Assembly (NCBI RefSeq): GCF_002243045.1
Contig: NZ_MBKP01000027.1
Span: 16,472 to 80,471, forward strand
Source: Methanolobus psychrotolerans
GTDB lineage: Archaea; Halobacteriota; Methanosarcinia; Methanosarcinales; Methanosarcinaceae
Reading direction: 5' to 3'
Length of the DNA: 64,000 bases
Both the position numbers and the translations under genes were made by a program. Each line of letters opens with the position of its first letter. The stretch's first letter is position 1. Positions 1 through 10,068 of this stretch are shown piece after piece. Under the pieces are notes generated by a model, which saw only the letters and a list, made by a program, of their open reading frames with translations, searched no databases and was not told where the DNA came from.

Positions 1-318
1 CCTTCCGTATTCATCAATAACAGACTCCTTGCAGAGACCCACGCCATGTCTGTGTGCTGCCCGACCTATCATATGAGCAGCAACTGGCGCGGTCACAAGG
101 ATGAAAATAGCTACTGTAAGTGCTTTCACCCCTATTGGAGAAAAGCCTACCTTCAGCAGTATGCTAAACATGACTCCGAATGCACCAAGGGTTCCTATCT
201 TGGTAGTTGTATGCAGTCTGTTATACACATCCGGAAGCCTTGCAAGCCCGAGCATTGCCAGGAATACGAAGAAAAGTCCAATCACCAGGACTACATTGCT
301 AAGTATCTCCAGGACCAT
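1..318 (-). CDS. mrpG: Mrp antiporter subunit G (partial, 3' end outside window)
   Basis: Last gene of the Mrp (multisubunit Na+/H+ antiporter) operon. The visible 106 codons start at the ATG at 318, twelve bases after the mrpF stop, and run off the left edge. The protein has three hydrophobic stretches and the conserved MnhG/PhaG segment LARLPDVYNRLH followed by TTTKIGTLG. The family is usually 100-120 residues, so little is missing. MrpG is a small membrane subunit needed for complex assembly and has no known catalytic role. The short gap and shared strand place it in one transcript with mrpF. Confidence 0.93.
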   Translation of the reverse strand, partial: MVLEILSNVVLVIGLFFVFLAMLGLARLPDVYNRLHTTTKIGTLGAFGVMFSILLKVGFSPIGVKALTVAIFILVTAPVAAHMIGRAAHRHGVGLCKESVIDEYGR

Positions 319-329
319 CGATAAAATAC

Positions 330-596
330 TCAGAGTATCACCCCTTCATCAAGGTATTTTGAAATGGTAACAGCCCCTACAAAAGATATAATAGCAAGTA
401 CAAGTGCCACGTCCATGAAAAAAACGGACCCTTTGACAAATGAGTAGATACCAAGCATCACAACGATTACCGTTGTCATTGCATCAAGAGCAACCACCCT
501 GTCAGGGATGGTTGGTCCTTTAATGATCCTGTATAAGCAAGGTATGATGGCAATCACCATGAAGATGAGCGAATATTCAAGTAACATAGAATTCAT
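330..596 (-). CDS. mrpF: Mrp antiporter subunit F
   Basis: An 88-residue protein with three predicted membrane helices and the MnhF/PhaF signature GPTIPDRVVALDAM followed by a hydrophobic helix. It is a small subunit of the Mrp cation/proton antiporter in the cytoplasmic membrane. It overlaps mrpE by four bases (ATGA), the same spacing used at the preceding Mrp gene junctions, which indicates translational coupling. Length is normal for the family. Confidence 0.95.
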   Translation of the reverse strand: MNSMLLEYSLIFMVIAIIPCLYRIIKGPTIPDRVVALDAMTTVIVVMLGIYSFVKGSVFFMDVALVLAIISFVGAVTISKYLDEGVIL

Positions 597-1087
597 TCGA
601 ATGCCTCCAATACGTATTTCTCTAGATCATCCCTTATTGACCGAGCCAACCCTTCAGGATCTGTTGCATCTATTGCATGGACATACAGAACAGACCTGTC
701 TTCAGATATATCAATCGTAAGTGTTCCCGGTGTAAGGGTAATAGTATTTGCGATCGCAGTTATTCCAAGATCTGTTTTTGTGCGAATAGGTATTGCAACT
801 ATACCCGGTTTTATGTTTATTTTTGGCTGAAGCACTATTTTTGCAACCACTATGTTCGCCTTTATGATCTCCTTGAAAAGCACATACATGTACTTTACTT
901 GTGCCGGAATCTTCTTTATGGCATTACCAAAAGAGAACTCAGTATCAAAACGGAAAAGAGATTTAAAGGGCCTTATTATAAATGGAGCTATGATGACCCC
1001 CAGCACAAAATTGTTAATGCTTACAGTACCATGGACAAAGCACCATACAACACCAAGTATAGCTGAATAGGCAATGTATCTCTTCAT
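593..1087 (-). CDS. mrpE: Mrp antiporter subunit E
   Basis: A 164-residue MnhE/PhaE homologue. Two hydrophobic helices at the N-terminus are followed by a cytoplasmic domain containing NTITLTPGTLTIDI, the family hallmark, and HAIDATDPEG. MrpE belongs to the antiporter complex but its exact function is not settled. The start ATG overlaps the mrpD stop by four bases. Length is typical. Confidence 0.95.
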   Translation of the reverse strand: MKRYIAYSAILGVVWCFVHGTVSINNFVLGVIIAPFIIRPFKSLFRFDTEFSFGNAIKKIPAQVKYMYVLFKEIIKANIVVAKIVLQPKINIKPGIVAIPIRTKTDLGITAIANTITLTPGTLTIDISEDRSVLYVHAIDATDPEGLARSIRDDLEKYVLEAFE

Positions 1088-2625
1088 CTGACCACCCTCG
1101 TCATTACAGCATCAATGTAGGGCTGCGGATCAAGTATCTGGTTCGCTGTCGCATTTGCAAAGGTTATCAGCGGTTCTGCATAAAGCCCAAATATGACAAC
1201 TCCAAGCGCAAGCACGATTATTGGTAGAGCAATCAATGAGGAAGTACCATGTGTAGAATATTCACCATATTCATTAACATCCCTCTTCTCACCCCAGAAC
1301 ATCAAAAGCATTGCCCTGAACATGTAGAATATGGTGAATATTGCGAACAGGAGTGCGATCGCAACCTCAAAGTAATATTCCCCACTGATCCCTGCATCGA
1401 ACAATTGGAACTTGGCTATGAATCCCCCCATTGGTGGCAGTCCTGCAATGGACATAGCACCTGTAAGGAACATCAGTGACATGAAAGGAGCACTATCAAC
1501 CATACCTCCCATTTTTCTCATATCCCTTGTACCTGCATGGTGTATTATGCCACCTGAAGTCAGGAACAGCATTGACTTTGCAAGAGCATGGTTCACGAGA
1601 TACACAAGTGCTGCTGCAATTCCATAAACACCGCCAAACCCAATTCCAAGGAACACATAACCTATCTGGCTGACACTTGAATATGCAAGCAGACGCTTCA
1701 CATCTGTCTGGGCAACGGCTGAAATGGCTCCCACTACAATTGTAGCAAGTGCAAGGTAGATGATCACCGGCTTGAATAGGTAGAGGGTATCAGGGAATAT
1801 GAGGAAGAACACCCTTAGCATTCCATAAGCTCCAACCTTAATCAGTACACCGCTGAGCATTGCGCTTATGGGTGAAGGTGCTGTGGGGTGCACATCCGGG
1901 AGCCAGTAGTGAAGTGGAAATATTGCCGCCTTATTACCAAAGACCACAATGAACATTAATGCAATGCCAAACACGTGCCACGGAAGTGTGCCTGCTGCAC
2001 TCATTGCACTGAGCTTCACGGATATATCCGCCATGTTAAGCGTTCCTGTAGTTGCGTACAGAGAAGCCACTGCGATGAGCATTACAATGGAACTGAGCAT
2101 GTTAAGTACAAGGTACTTGAAGGTCGCTTCCATCTTATCTGAACTTTTTGTAACTCCACCCTTTTCGTTGGCTATTACAAGCCCACATGAAGAGAGAAGA
2201 AGTATCTCAAAGAACACGAAGAGATTGAATATATCTCCTGTGAGGAAAGATCCGTTAAGTCCTGCCACCAGCAGACTGAATAGTGGATAGTATGATGCGC
2301 TAAGTGACTTTTCTTCAATATAGTCAAGTGAGTAGACTAGTGCCAGGAATGACACGATGGATGTCAGTACCACCATACCTGAACTTAGCAGGTCGGCAAC
2401 TAATATGATCCCATATTTTCCCCATTCTCCTACCTCATATGCCTGTATGCCACTGGACCATACCTGCAGGAGCATAAGCACGCTAACTATGGCAAGTATA
2501 AAGAAAACTGAAATGCTCAGTAATTTCTGAATTGCCGGCTGCTTCCTCAGAAACAACATGAGAGCTGCCGTCAATATAGGTGTTGCTACCAGTAGTATGG
2601 GCAGATGTACTGCCAGTGCAATCAT
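1084..2625 (-). CDS. mrpD: Mrp antiporter subunit D (NuoN/proton-translocating family)
   Basis: A 513-residue polytopic membrane protein of the complex I NuoL/M/N antiporter family. The proton_antipo_M core is recognised by the segments FGNKAAIFPLHYWLPDVHPTAP, VLIKVGAYGMLR and VAQTDVKRLLAYSSVSQIGY, with the lysines and histidines that line the ion path. MrpD and MrpA are the two ion-translocating subunits. It overlaps mrpC by four bases upstream and mrpE by four downstream. Confidence 0.96.
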   Translation of the reverse strand: MIALAVHLPILLVATPILTAALMLFLRKQPAIQKLLSISVFFILAIVSVLMLLQVWSSGIQAYEVGEWGKYGIILVADLLSSGMVVLTSIVSFLALVYSLDYIEEKSLSASYYPLFSLLVAGLNGSFLTGDIFNLFVFFEILLLSSCGLVIANEKGGVTKSSDKMEATFKYLVLNMLSSIVMLIAVASLYATTGTLNMADISVKLSAMSAAGTLPWHVFGIALMFIVVFGNKAAIFPLHYWLPDVHPTAPSPISAMLSGVLIKVGAYGMLRVFFLIFPDTLYLFKPVIIYLALATIVVGAISAVAQTDVKRLLAYSSVSQIGYVFLGIGFGGVYGIAAALVYLVNHALAKSMLFLTSGGIIHHAGTRDMRKMGGMVDSAPFMSLMFLTGAMSIAGLPPMGGFIAKFQLFDAGISGEYYFEVAIALLFAIFTIFYMFRAMLLMFWGEKRDVNEYGEYSTHGTSSLIALPIIVLALGVVIFGLYAEPLITFANATANQILDPQPYIDAVMTRVVR

Positions 2626-3050
2626 CCCCAGAGCCTCCTGAGTTCCTTGAGATCAGTTGTCCCGTACTCTTCATAGATACGGTAGGCAAGTATCAAGATG
2701 AATGCAGTGGTTGCCAAGCTGATTACAATAGCAGTAAGTACTAATGCCTGCACCAGAGGGTCCACGTAATCGGTATGATGACCAGCAGCAAGCACAGGTG
2801 CAAGTATATTCAGGGACAGTGTGTCGGTAAATATAGATCCCGTGGCTTCGACAGCTCCATGGCCACCATCATCGACAATGATAGGTACTTTTGTTCCTGC
2901 AAATACTCCGGTTGATACTATCAGGAGATTAACTGCATGTGAGAGTATACCAAGGCCGATTATAACCCTAACAATGTCACGGCGAAGGATAAGGAATGTG
3001 CCGATACCAAAGAGTATGGCTATTGTGAGAGAAAGAAGCGTATTGTTCAT
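2622..3050 (-). CDS. mrpC: Mrp antiporter subunit C (NuoK-like)
   Basis: A 142-residue NuoK/MnhC family subunit with three hydrophobic helices. Visible family segments are GLGILSHAVNLLIVSTG and DPLVQALVLTAIVISLATTAF. The C-terminal tail is short and charged. It overlaps mrpB by four bases on its 5' side and mrpD by four on its 3' side, inside the coupled Mrp operon. Confidence 0.95.
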   Translation of the reverse strand: MNNTLLSLTIAILFGIGTFLILRRDIVRVIIGLGILSHAVNLLIVSTGVFAGTKVPIIVDDGGHGAVEATGSIFTDTLSLNILAPVLAAGHHTDYVDPLVQALVLTAIVISLATTAFILILAYRIYEEYGTTDLKELRRLWG

Positions 3051-3463
3051 CTGTCATCACCTACGTTTTTGAAAATGAAAAGTAGTCCGCCAATTACTAC
3101 AAAATAGACTCCTATGTCGAATAAACCTGCAGATACAAGCTCCACCTCTCCGAAAAATGGTAGATGGATGAACTCCACTGCACTGCGGAAGAAATTATGG
3201 GAAAATGCAATTGCTGCAAAGGCCGTGACTGAAGCTAGCAGTAAGCCAAATCCGAACCAATTGCCCCAGTCCGGATCGAAGAACGATTTGATATAATCTA
3301 AGCCATACACCACATATGTCAGTGCTATCACTGAAGCAAACATGACACCACCTATAAATCCTCCGCCTGGGTTGTTGTGTCCTGCAAGTAAGAGAGATAT
3401 TGAAAAGAGTATGACCAGTGGTAAACATATCTTTGTTATTGTTTTTGTTATCAGGGTTGTCAT
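3047..3463 (-). CDS. mrpB: Mrp antiporter subunit B
   Basis: A 138-residue MnhB-family membrane protein with four predicted helices. The family motif GHNNPGGGFIGGVMFASVIAL lies near residues 28-48, and VELVSAGLFDIGVYFVVIGG near the C-terminus. It overlaps mrpA by four bases. MrpB here is a separate polypeptide, not fused to MrpA. Confidence 0.95.
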   Translation of the reverse strand: MTTLITKTITKICLPLVILFSISLLLAGHNNPGGGFIGGVMFASVIALTYVVYGLDYIKSFFDPDWGNWFGFGLLLASVTAFAAIAFSHNFFRSAVEFIHLPFFGEVELVSAGLFDIGVYFVVIGGLLFIFKNVGDDR

Positions 3464-5829
3464 TCATCATCACTCCTGCTCTGTATAAGGTTATAGACGC
3501 CAAGTGCTGCAAGGCAGAGAACGGCAATCTCACCAAGGGTATCATACCCTCTGAAATCAACTATGATCACATTCACTATATTGTGTCCGCCTGCCAGAGG
3601 AAGACTATTCTCAATGAAATAATGGGAAAGCGATTCAAAGGGAGGAACTATTCCCTGGGTGGCATTTATCAGCAGAATGAATACAATCGATGCTACTGTG
3701 GCGGATATAAGCAAATCCTTGGTAAGTGTTGCCTTTGTGATATGTTCTTTGAACTTCTGCGGGATCTTCACGATGGCCAACAGGAAGATTATGGTTGATA
3801 ATGTCTCCACCAGTACCTGCGTGAGGGCAAGGTCGGGCGCCTGCAGATATATGAACAGCAGGGCAACCAAATATCCCAATCCTGAAATGGATATTATCGC
3901 AGGAACGTACCTTGGCAACATTGCTGCCCCAAGTGCAGCAATTATCATGAACAGGTAGATGATAATTTCATAAAGTGGAATATCAAAGTTAAGATCTGAC
4001 GGTAAAAGACTTGATGCCAGCAATATGGCAGGTATTGCAAACATTGTAATAGTCAATAATAACAAGGCAAGCATGTATGTCTTTATAGGACCAGGCTGCA
4101 TCCTGTTGGAAAACTTGGATGTTACATTCTTTGCATTATCAACTGCTGCATCATAGTAATAATTGACACTTATCCATGGGAAACGTGCATTGAACTTGTT
4201 CTGCCATTCTGCAATCCTTGAGTATTGCGTATATGTAAGGATACCAAGTATAAAGGTGACAATGGTCATAAAGAGCGGTGCGGTGAATCCATGCCAGAGT
4301 TTTATATGCAGATGAGCTTCCTGAAGCAAAATACCCGAAACCGTAGGCTCTATGAAATTGTGTACAGGTATGGAAGGCACAAGTCCGAACAGTACTATAA
4401 GTCCTACGAGAAAGATTGCCGGGGCAAGCATTACCATTGAAGGGTCGTGTATATGCTCAGGCAGTCCCTTAGAAGGTCGCTTCCCAAGGAATATGCCATC
4501 TATGAGCTTTATAGAATATGCAAATGTGAACACACCACCAAGCACAGCAAGTGCAGGAATGAGTATGTTATATGGTGAACCAAGTAATGACCCCATCTCA
4601 ACAGATGCCTCATAGAACATCTCTTTACTAAGGAAACCATTCAATGGCGGTATTCCTGCCATGGAAAGTGCTCCTATAGTTGCCACTATAAAAGTGATGG
4701 GCATTTCCTTGCGTAACCCACCCATCTTCGTAATGTCTCTGGTGGCAGTTTCGTGCGCCACTATACCTGCTACAAGGAAAAGACATGCCTTGAAGGTCGC
4801 ATGATTGAGAAGATGGAAAGTTGCAGCAGCAACACCAATTCCAGGTTCGTGGTGTGTGGTGTAACCATACATTGTCATAATGTAGGCAAGCTGGCTTATG
4901 GTTGAATATGCAAGTATTCCTTTGATATCAGTCTGACGGAAAGCAAGGAAACCTGCCAGAAGCATTGTAAATATCCCGACACCACTTACAAGGAAGAACC
5001 AGGCGTCAGTTCCTGAGAATATCGGATGGATCCGCGCTATTAGATAGATACCGGCTTTAACCATTGTTGCCGAATGCAGGAATGCACTGACAGGAGTTGG
5101 TGCTTCCATTGCATTAGGGAGCCATATGTAAAAGGGCCCCTGTGCAGATTTTGAAGCAGCTCCGATGAATATGAGAACAAGCGTTAAGATGAAGAGTTCA
5201 TGGCTGTGTAATATGTCCCTAATGGATTCGTTCTGAAGAATTGTGGGGATGTCAAAAGTGCCGGTAATAGCATGCAATACAAGGAAGCCTGCAAGCATGA
5301 ATAAACCACCTGCTGCGGTTATGAGTAATGATTTTGTTGCGCCGTATACTGACATGGGCCTATTCCGCCAGTATCCGATAAGCATGAATGATGTGATACT
5401 TGTAAGTTCCCAGAAGATGAATAGCTGAATTGTGTTGGCTGAGAATACCATACCAAGCATCGACCCCATGAAGAATAGGAGTTGCTGGTAGTATCTGGGA
5501 AGATCTTCTTTCTTTGACATGTACCCATTGGAGTATGACATGATTATCACACCAATACCGGATACAATGAAACCGAACATGATACTCAGGCCATCTGCAT
5601 AGAATGAAAGGTTTATACCCATTGAAGGAAGCCATTCGATCGATTTCTGAATAGTCCCTCCGTGTATGATCTCCGGTGCCGCCTGAGCAACTAATAATAA
5701 ACTCATAAATGCAACTGCGGACGCATACCATCCTATTTTTTCTTTCAGAAGTTTTTCAATGGCAGGCAATATACCGGCCAAAATAAATGGCAAAAAAACC
5801 GCCAGAGTAATTGCTGTAAACGAATCCAT
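3460..5829 (-). CDS. mrpA: Mrp antiporter subunit A (NuoL-like large subunit)
   Basis: First gene of the Mrp operon, 789 residues with many membrane helices. Residues about 60-420 form the NuoL-type antiporter core, with LFIFWELTSITSFMLIGYW, GPFYIWLPNAMEAPTPVSAFLHSAT and FRQTDIKGILAYSTISQL. The C-terminal third (about 620-789) is the MrpA-specific extension with PDLALTQVLVETLST, ending in the DUF4040/MbhD-E-like part. The ATG at 5829 follows AAGGTGAC, a strong ribosome-binding site. In methylotrophic and acetate-using methanogens Mrp is thought to tune the Na+/H+ ratio for the ATP synthase. Confidence 0.96.
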   Translation of the reverse strand: MDSFTAITLAVFLPFILAGILPAIEKLLKEKIGWYASAVAFMSLLLVAQAAPEIIHGGTIQKSIEWLPSMGINLSFYADGLSIMFGFIVSGIGVIIMSYSNGYMSKKEDLPRYYQQLLFFMGSMLGMVFSANTIQLFIFWELTSITSFMLIGYWRNRPMSVYGATKSLLITAAGGLFMLAGFLVLHAITGTFDIPTILQNESIRDILHSHELFILTLVLIFIGAASKSAQGPFYIWLPNAMEAPTPVSAFLHSATMVKAGIYLIARIHPIFSGTDAWFFLVSGVGIFTMLLAGFLAFRQTDIKGILAYSTISQLAYIMTMYGYTTHHEPGIGVAAATFHLLNHATFKACLFLVAGIVAHETATRDITKMGGLRKEMPITFIVATIGALSMAGIPPLNGFLSKEMFYEASVEMGSLLGSPYNILIPALAVLGGVFTFAYSIKLIDGIFLGKRPSKGLPEHIHDPSMVMLAPAIFLVGLIVLFGLVPSIPVHNFIEPTVSGILLQEAHLHIKLWHGFTAPLFMTIVTFILGILTYTQYSRIAEWQNKFNARFPWISVNYYYDAAVDNAKNVTSKFSNRMQPGPIKTYMLALLLLTITMFAIPAILLASSLLPSDLNFDIPLYEIIIYLFMIIAALGAAMLPRYVPAIISISGLGYLVALLFIYLQAPDLALTQVLVETLSTIIFLLAIVKIPQKFKEHITKATLTKDLLISATVASIVFILLINATQGIVPPFESLSHYFIENSLPLAGGHNIVNVIIVDFRGYDTLGEIAVLCLAALGVYNLIQSRSDDE

Positions 5830-6071
5830 GTCACCTTAAATTCAATTCCCTATATTTAACGTTTATTAATGTGAATTATTATTTATGATGAATATATTGC
5901 ATTTTTATATACATTGTTATTTTATAATAATGGATTGTTTCTGAAAATGCGAAACTTTTATATATAAATTAGAATTCTGCTTTTGCCATCCGGATAAAAA
6001 AGATTAAAAGAAGGATAATAGAAATATATTATGCATATTATTAGTTCGTATACAGTTATTTTTGTGATAGA
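5830..6071. promoter_or_regulatory. Divergent promoter region between mrpA and the 6072 gene
   Basis: AT-rich 242-bp spacer between divergent genes. On the plus strand a TATA-like CTTTTATATATAAAT lies at 5954-5966, giving an expected start near 5985-5990 and a leader of roughly 85 bases before the ATG at 6072, which follows TGTGATAG. On the minus strand TTAAATATAGGG at about 5846-5857 is a possible TATA box, but it lies very close to the mrpA start. Boundaries are inferred from sequence only. Confidence 0.5.
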
Positions 6072-7055
6072 ATGAAAAAACAACCATCTCCATCTAATAG
6101 TTCTGCATTTAAGAAGATCAGGAACCACTACATACCAATATTTATTGTTCTATCTGTTTTCTGCCTTTTTTTGCAGGCTCCAGCTTTAGCAAATGATGAA
6201 AATGAAGGAAATGAATCTGCAATTTCAATTGTTTCCAAGCAAACGAGAATCTCAGAATTCAGTCATTTGATAGAATTATATTTTGAAGATGACAACTATG
6301 TAATTATAAGTGAGTCCATAGTTTATTCAGCCGGCTCACCAAATAATAGTGAAGAACTTGTGTTGTGGATTCCTGAAAATGCAGAAATTATGCAGTTCCA
6401 GGTAACTGATATGGCAGGTAGTACCCCCATAAGCTCTGTAAATTACTCGAGAAAAGACAATTTACTGTATTTCCATTCATACGGAACTACCGCCTCTGAT
6501 GGAATGCCGCTCCTCTATATGATCAGGTATGCTGTACATAATCACGAAGAAAACCCTGCATTCAGAAAAGTCATCCGGGAAGAAGAAATATTTGAGTATC
6601 CCATATCCAGACTAATAATTGTTGTCAACTATGAAGAAGGTAATGTCCCTGCTATTTATTCCGCAGATGGTTTTTCACTTGTAGCTGACCAAGTGACCAA
6701 TGGAGAGACTTATACATCATATGTATGGTCTTCACCACAGTTCAATGAACTTAGCATTGCCCTCCAAAACAATATTGACACAAATACCGGAAATGGGCAT
6801 AATTCAGGCCTGATTGCAGGAATTATATTACTGGTAATTGTACTCGCCGGAGTAGTATATTATAAAATGAACAGACCCGGTTATTCAGAGGAGCTTGAAG
6901 ACCTTTACGAAGCAGAACTTGCAGTCCTTGCACAAATAAAGGAAGACAGGATAAAAAATAAGCTCAGTAGAGAAGAGTTTGAAAAACTTCACAAAAAACA
7001 CACCGGAAATGCATTAAAGATCAAAAACAAAAAGGATAAACTGAAAAAGACCTAG
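6072..7055 (+). CDS. Membrane-anchored protein of unknown function with extracytoplasmic domain
   Basis: A 327-residue protein I cannot assign to a named family. Residues 21-42 form an N-terminal signal or anchor helix ending in PALA, followed by a mostly beta-type domain outside the cell (about 45-245). A second helix (about 249-266, LIAGIILLVIVLAGVVYY) leads to a charged, probably coiled-coil cytoplasmic tail rich in lysine and glutamate. This shape is common among archaeal envelope proteins with a C-terminal anchor. Its stop codon overlaps the stop of the convergent zinc-ribbon gene by four bases. Confidence 0.8.
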   Translation: MKKQPSPSNSSAFKKIRNHYIPIFIVLSVFCLFLQAPALANDENEGNESAISIVSKQTRISEFSHLIELYFEDDNYVIISESIVYSAGSPNNSEELVLWIPENAEIMQFQVTDMAGSTPISSVNYSRKDNLLYFHSYGTTASDGMPLLYMIRYAVHNHEENPAFRKVIREEEIFEYPISRLIIVVNYEEGNVPAIYSADGFSLVADQVTNGETYTSYVWSSPQFNELSIALQNNIDTNTGNGHNSGLIAGIILLVIVLAGVVYYKMNRPGYSEELEDLYEAELAVLAQIKEDRIKNKLSREEFEKLHKKHTGNALKIKNKKDKLKKT

Positions 7056-7267
7056 TGATCCAGTTCCCCATATGTACCTTCTTTTTTCGGCTTCATCTCT
7101 GTGATATCAGCAGTAAGCCATCCAATATCATAACTCTGGCCACAATTTGGGCATATTAACCCCAATCTTGCTTTTTCCACGGATATTTCCTTAAAGTGTA
7201 CATGAAATCCACGCTGATATCCACAATTAAGACAGACACGAAATGAGTTCTCAGTATTTGAGTCCAT
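7052..7267 (-). CDS. Small zinc-ribbon protein
   Basis: A 71-residue protein with two CxxC knuckles, CLNCGYQRG at about residue 13 and CPNCGQSYDIGW at about residue 39, spaced as in a single zinc ribbon. The remainder is polar with no membrane segment. It could bind nucleic acid or a protein partner, but nothing shows which. It is convergent with the preceding gene, overlapping by four bases at the stop codons. Confidence 0.75.
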   Translation of the reverse strand: MDSNTENSFRVCLNCGYQRGFHVHFKEISVEKARLGLICPNCGQSYDIGWLTADITEMKPKKEGTYGELDH

Positions 7268-7369
7268 ATTTAAAAATCAATATGTTGGAATAAATCATTG
7301 TCGATATAGTTTAGCATAGGTTCATTCCACCCACAATACTTATCAGAAAATACCTGCAAGGGAAAACTC

Positions 7370-8011
7370 ATGTACAAAGGAATAATCTTTGACTCTGATG
7401 GAGTTCTCGTAGACTCAATGCCCTATCATGCAAAAGCATGGGTTGATGTTTTTGCGGAATTTGGCATCTGTGTCACTGAAAATGAGATTTATGAGATAGA
7501 AGGATCAAATCACGTTGGTGTTATCAATATCTTTTTTCAAAAAGCGGGCAGGGTTCCTGGACCAGACATCTATGACACGATCCTTGAAAAAAAGAGGGAA
7601 CATTTTCTGGAGAATAATCATGCAAAAGCATTTAAAGGCATGTATGAATGCCTGAACTCCCTTAAAGATAAATTTAAACTTGCTGTTGCATCCGGTGCTG
7701 ACAGAACGATTGTCACCTCGCTGATGGAGAAATTCTATCCGGGAATATTCGATGCTATAGTATCAGGTGAGGATGTCAAAAATGGAAAACCTGACCCCGA
7801 ACCTTATAACAGGGCAGTTGAAATGCTGGGACTGGATAAGGATAATTGTTTTGTTGTAGAGAATGCACCCCTGGGAGTTAAAGCAGCCAAAAATGCTGGC
7901 CTTTTCTGCATTGGGGTCCCGACATATCTCGATATGGCAAAACTTCAGGAAGCTGATTTGATACTTAAATCTCATGCAGAATTAATTGAGTACCTTAAAA
8001 GTATTGGTTAA
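7370..8011 (+). CDS. HAD-superfamily hydrolase (beta-phosphoglucomutase / phosphatase type)
   Basis: A 213-residue HAD subfamily IA protein. Motif I is FDSDGVLVDS (nucleophile Asp8, acid/base Asp10), motif II lies in VASGADRT, the motif III lysine is in GKPDPEPY, and motif IV is CFVVENAPLGVKAAKNAG. A helical cap domain occupies about 20-85. Closest in form to beta-phosphoglucomutase or 2-phosphoglycolate/sugar-phosphate phosphatases; the substrate cannot be read from sequence. The start ATG follows AAGGGA. It converges with the aCPSF1 gene. Confidence 0.88.
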   Translation: MYKGIIFDSDGVLVDSMPYHAKAWVDVFAEFGICVTENEIYEIEGSNHVGVINIFFQKAGRVPGPDIYDTILEKKREHFLENNHAKAFKGMYECLNSLKDKFKLAVASGADRTIVTSLMEKFYPGIFDAIVSGEDVKNGKPDPEPYNRAVEMLGLDKDNCFVVENAPLGVKAAKNAGLFCIGVPTYLDMAKLQEADLILKSHAELIEYLKSIG

Positions 8012-8053
8012 AAAATAAGTAATAAAATCAAAGAAAACAAAAAAGAAGTACGG

Positions 8054-9964
8054 TCAGACTAACCGTACTGTCTCAAGGTTTACGAGTGCCTTTGTCTCCA
8101 TCTTATTTTTCTTGTGGATAGAGCTTGCAAGGTCCACGCATGAACGCTCATCACCATGCTCTGTGAAGACTCTTTCAGGGCGTGGCTTCATCTTCTTGAT
8201 GTAATCCATTAACTGCCTCCTATCAGAGTGACCGGAGAAACCGTCAACTACCTCGACATTCATGTTCATTTTGACAACATGAGTACCATTGCTGCTTGAG
8301 AGTGGTATCTCTTTCCATCCCTTCTGGATCCTTCTACCCAGGGTTCCATCTGCCTGGTAACCTACAAAGACAAGTGTGTTATTCTCATTCTCTGCAAACG
8401 CTTTAAAATATTCGATTACAGGACCTGCATTCATCATACCTGATGTTGCCAGTACCACACATGGGTGTGGCTCCTGAATTATCTTCTGGCGCAGTTCATT
8501 TGAGTCAACAGGTTTGAAGCATTCGGCGAGGAAGGGATTCTGACCCTTCTGGAAAATGAGCTTACGCAGATCGTTGTTCAGGTATTCAGGATATGTTGCA
8601 TGGATGGCCGTTGCCTCCCATATCATTCCGTCAAGATAGACCGGAACGTTAGGTATTAGACCGGAACGTATGGCATCTTCAAGCACGATCATTACTTCCT
8701 GGCTTCTTCCAACTGCAAAGGCGGGTATCAGTACGACCCCATTCTTCTGCAGTGTCTCAGTAACTATATTCCTTAGTTTCGTCTCTGCTTCCTGAAGGCT
8801 TGGCTGAATAGCATTTATGTTCCCATATGTGGACTCCATAATAACACTTTCAACACGCGGAAACTTGTTAACTGCAGCATCAAAAAGCCTTGTTTTCTCA
8901 TATTTGAAGTCACCTGTGATAACCACATTGTGAAGTCCGTCCCCAATATGGAAATGGGAAACTGCAGAACCGAGTATATGCCCTGCATTATGGAATGTAA
9001 GTTTTATGTCAGGAGCTATATCCGTTACTTCCTCGTAATCCAGGACAATTGTGTGCTTCAGACCTTCCCTGACATCAGCGGAACTATATGGAGGCCTCTT
9101 GCCTTCCTTTGCAGCCACATCAATGAAGTCAAGCTGCAACAATGCCATCAGATCCCTTGTTGGAGGTGTGCAGTAGATAGGACCTTCAAAGCCGTATTTG
9201 TAGAGAAGTGGCACAAGTCCCTGGTGATCAAGATGAGCATGTGTCAGTACAACAGCATCTATCTGGTTAATAGGGTATGCTTCTGGCACATACAGATAAG
9301 GTGTCATATGTTCATCGGAACCAACATTGACCCCGCAATCGATCATAATTCGTGATTCCGGGGTTGAGAGTATAAAACAACTTCTTCCTACCTCTTTTGC
9401 GCCACCCAGCGATGTAACTCTTACCCATTCATCCTTTGAAGTGCATCCTCTGTGGATTTTTCTCCCAACTGATTTAAGGATGTCTTTTCGATCCTTGTGG
9501 TTGGTGCGCATGAATTCACGTATGTTCTGCACAGTACGGGATTTAATAGGAGGTGTACGTACGACCTTTGGTGTCCACCCTATCTTCTTTGTTATTTCCC
9601 TGAGTGTTTCCCCATGCTTTCCTATAACGAGTCCCGGTTTCTCAGCTTCGATGATGACCTCACCGACATCAAGATCAAAGTGATAATTGGATACCCCTGA
9701 TTCTTCCGGAACAGTTTCCAGGATCTTTGTAATTGATTCCTCTGGAGGCATCAGCACTTTTGGATCAGGACGTACTACAATACGTGTCCGCAGTGCTTTT
9801 GCCAGATTTCTGACTATATTACCGTTATCTGCAAATTTTTTAGGCTCTTCTGTGTAAACAACAAGCTGTGGGCCTTCAAACTCAACACTAGAAATAGTAG
9901 TACCAACAGGTAGTTTTTCTTCTATTTTCTTCTTCAAATCAGATAGTACTTCTTCTACCGCCAT
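8054..9964 (-). CDS. fttA: KH-domain beta-CASP ribonuclease aCPSF1 (archaeal termination factor FttA)
   Basis: A 636-residue archaeal CPSF73 homologue. Two N-terminal KH-type domains (about 1-145) include [12 protein letters not shown] at 113-124. The metallo-beta-lactamase domain follows, with its zinc signature THAHLDHQG at 241-249, then the beta-CASP insert and a C-terminal motif [10 protein letters not shown] with the late histidine and aspartate. Members cleave RNA and act in transcription termination at U-rich sites. A strong AAGGAAGG ribosome site precedes the ATG. It lies directly downstream of psmB, an arrangement that suggests one transcript. Confidence 0.96.
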   Translation of the reverse strand: MAVEEVLSDLKKKIEEKLPVGTTISSVEFEGPQLVVYTEEPKKFADNGNIVRNLAKALRTRIVVRPDPKVLMPPEESITKILETVPEESGVSNYHFDLDVGEVIIEAEKPGLVIGKHGETLREITKKIGWTPKVVRTPPIKSRTVQNIREFMRTNHKDRKDILKSVGRKIHRGCTSKDEWVRVTSLGGAKEVGRSCFILSTPESRIMIDCGVNVGSDEHMTPYLYVPEAYPINQIDAVVLTHAHLDHQGLVPLLYKYGFEGPIYCTPPTRDLMALLQLDFIDVAAKEGKRPPYSSADVREGLKHTIVLDYEEVTDIAPDIKLTFHNAGHILGSAVSHFHIGDGLHNVVITGDFKYEKTRLFDAAVNKFPRVESVIMESTYGNINAIQPSLQEAETKLRNIVTETLQKNGVVLIPAFAVGRSQEVMIVLEDAIRSGLIPNVPVYLDGMIWEATAIHATYPEYLNNDLRKLIFQKGQNPFLAECFKPVDSNELRQKIIQEPHPCVVLATSGMMNAGPVIEYFKAFAENENNTLVFVGYQADGTLGRRIQKGWKEIPLSSSNGTHVVKMNMNVEVVDGFSGHSDRRQLMDYIKKMKPRPERVFTEHGDERSCVDLASSIHKKNKMETKALVNLETVRLV

Positions 9965-10068
9965 TAAAACAGCCTTCCTTATAAAAAAGTGAAAAATATG
10001 ATATAGTTAAAAAACTATGTTCAAAACGTTATGTAATGTTAAATGAAAGAATTTAATAGATTATATAA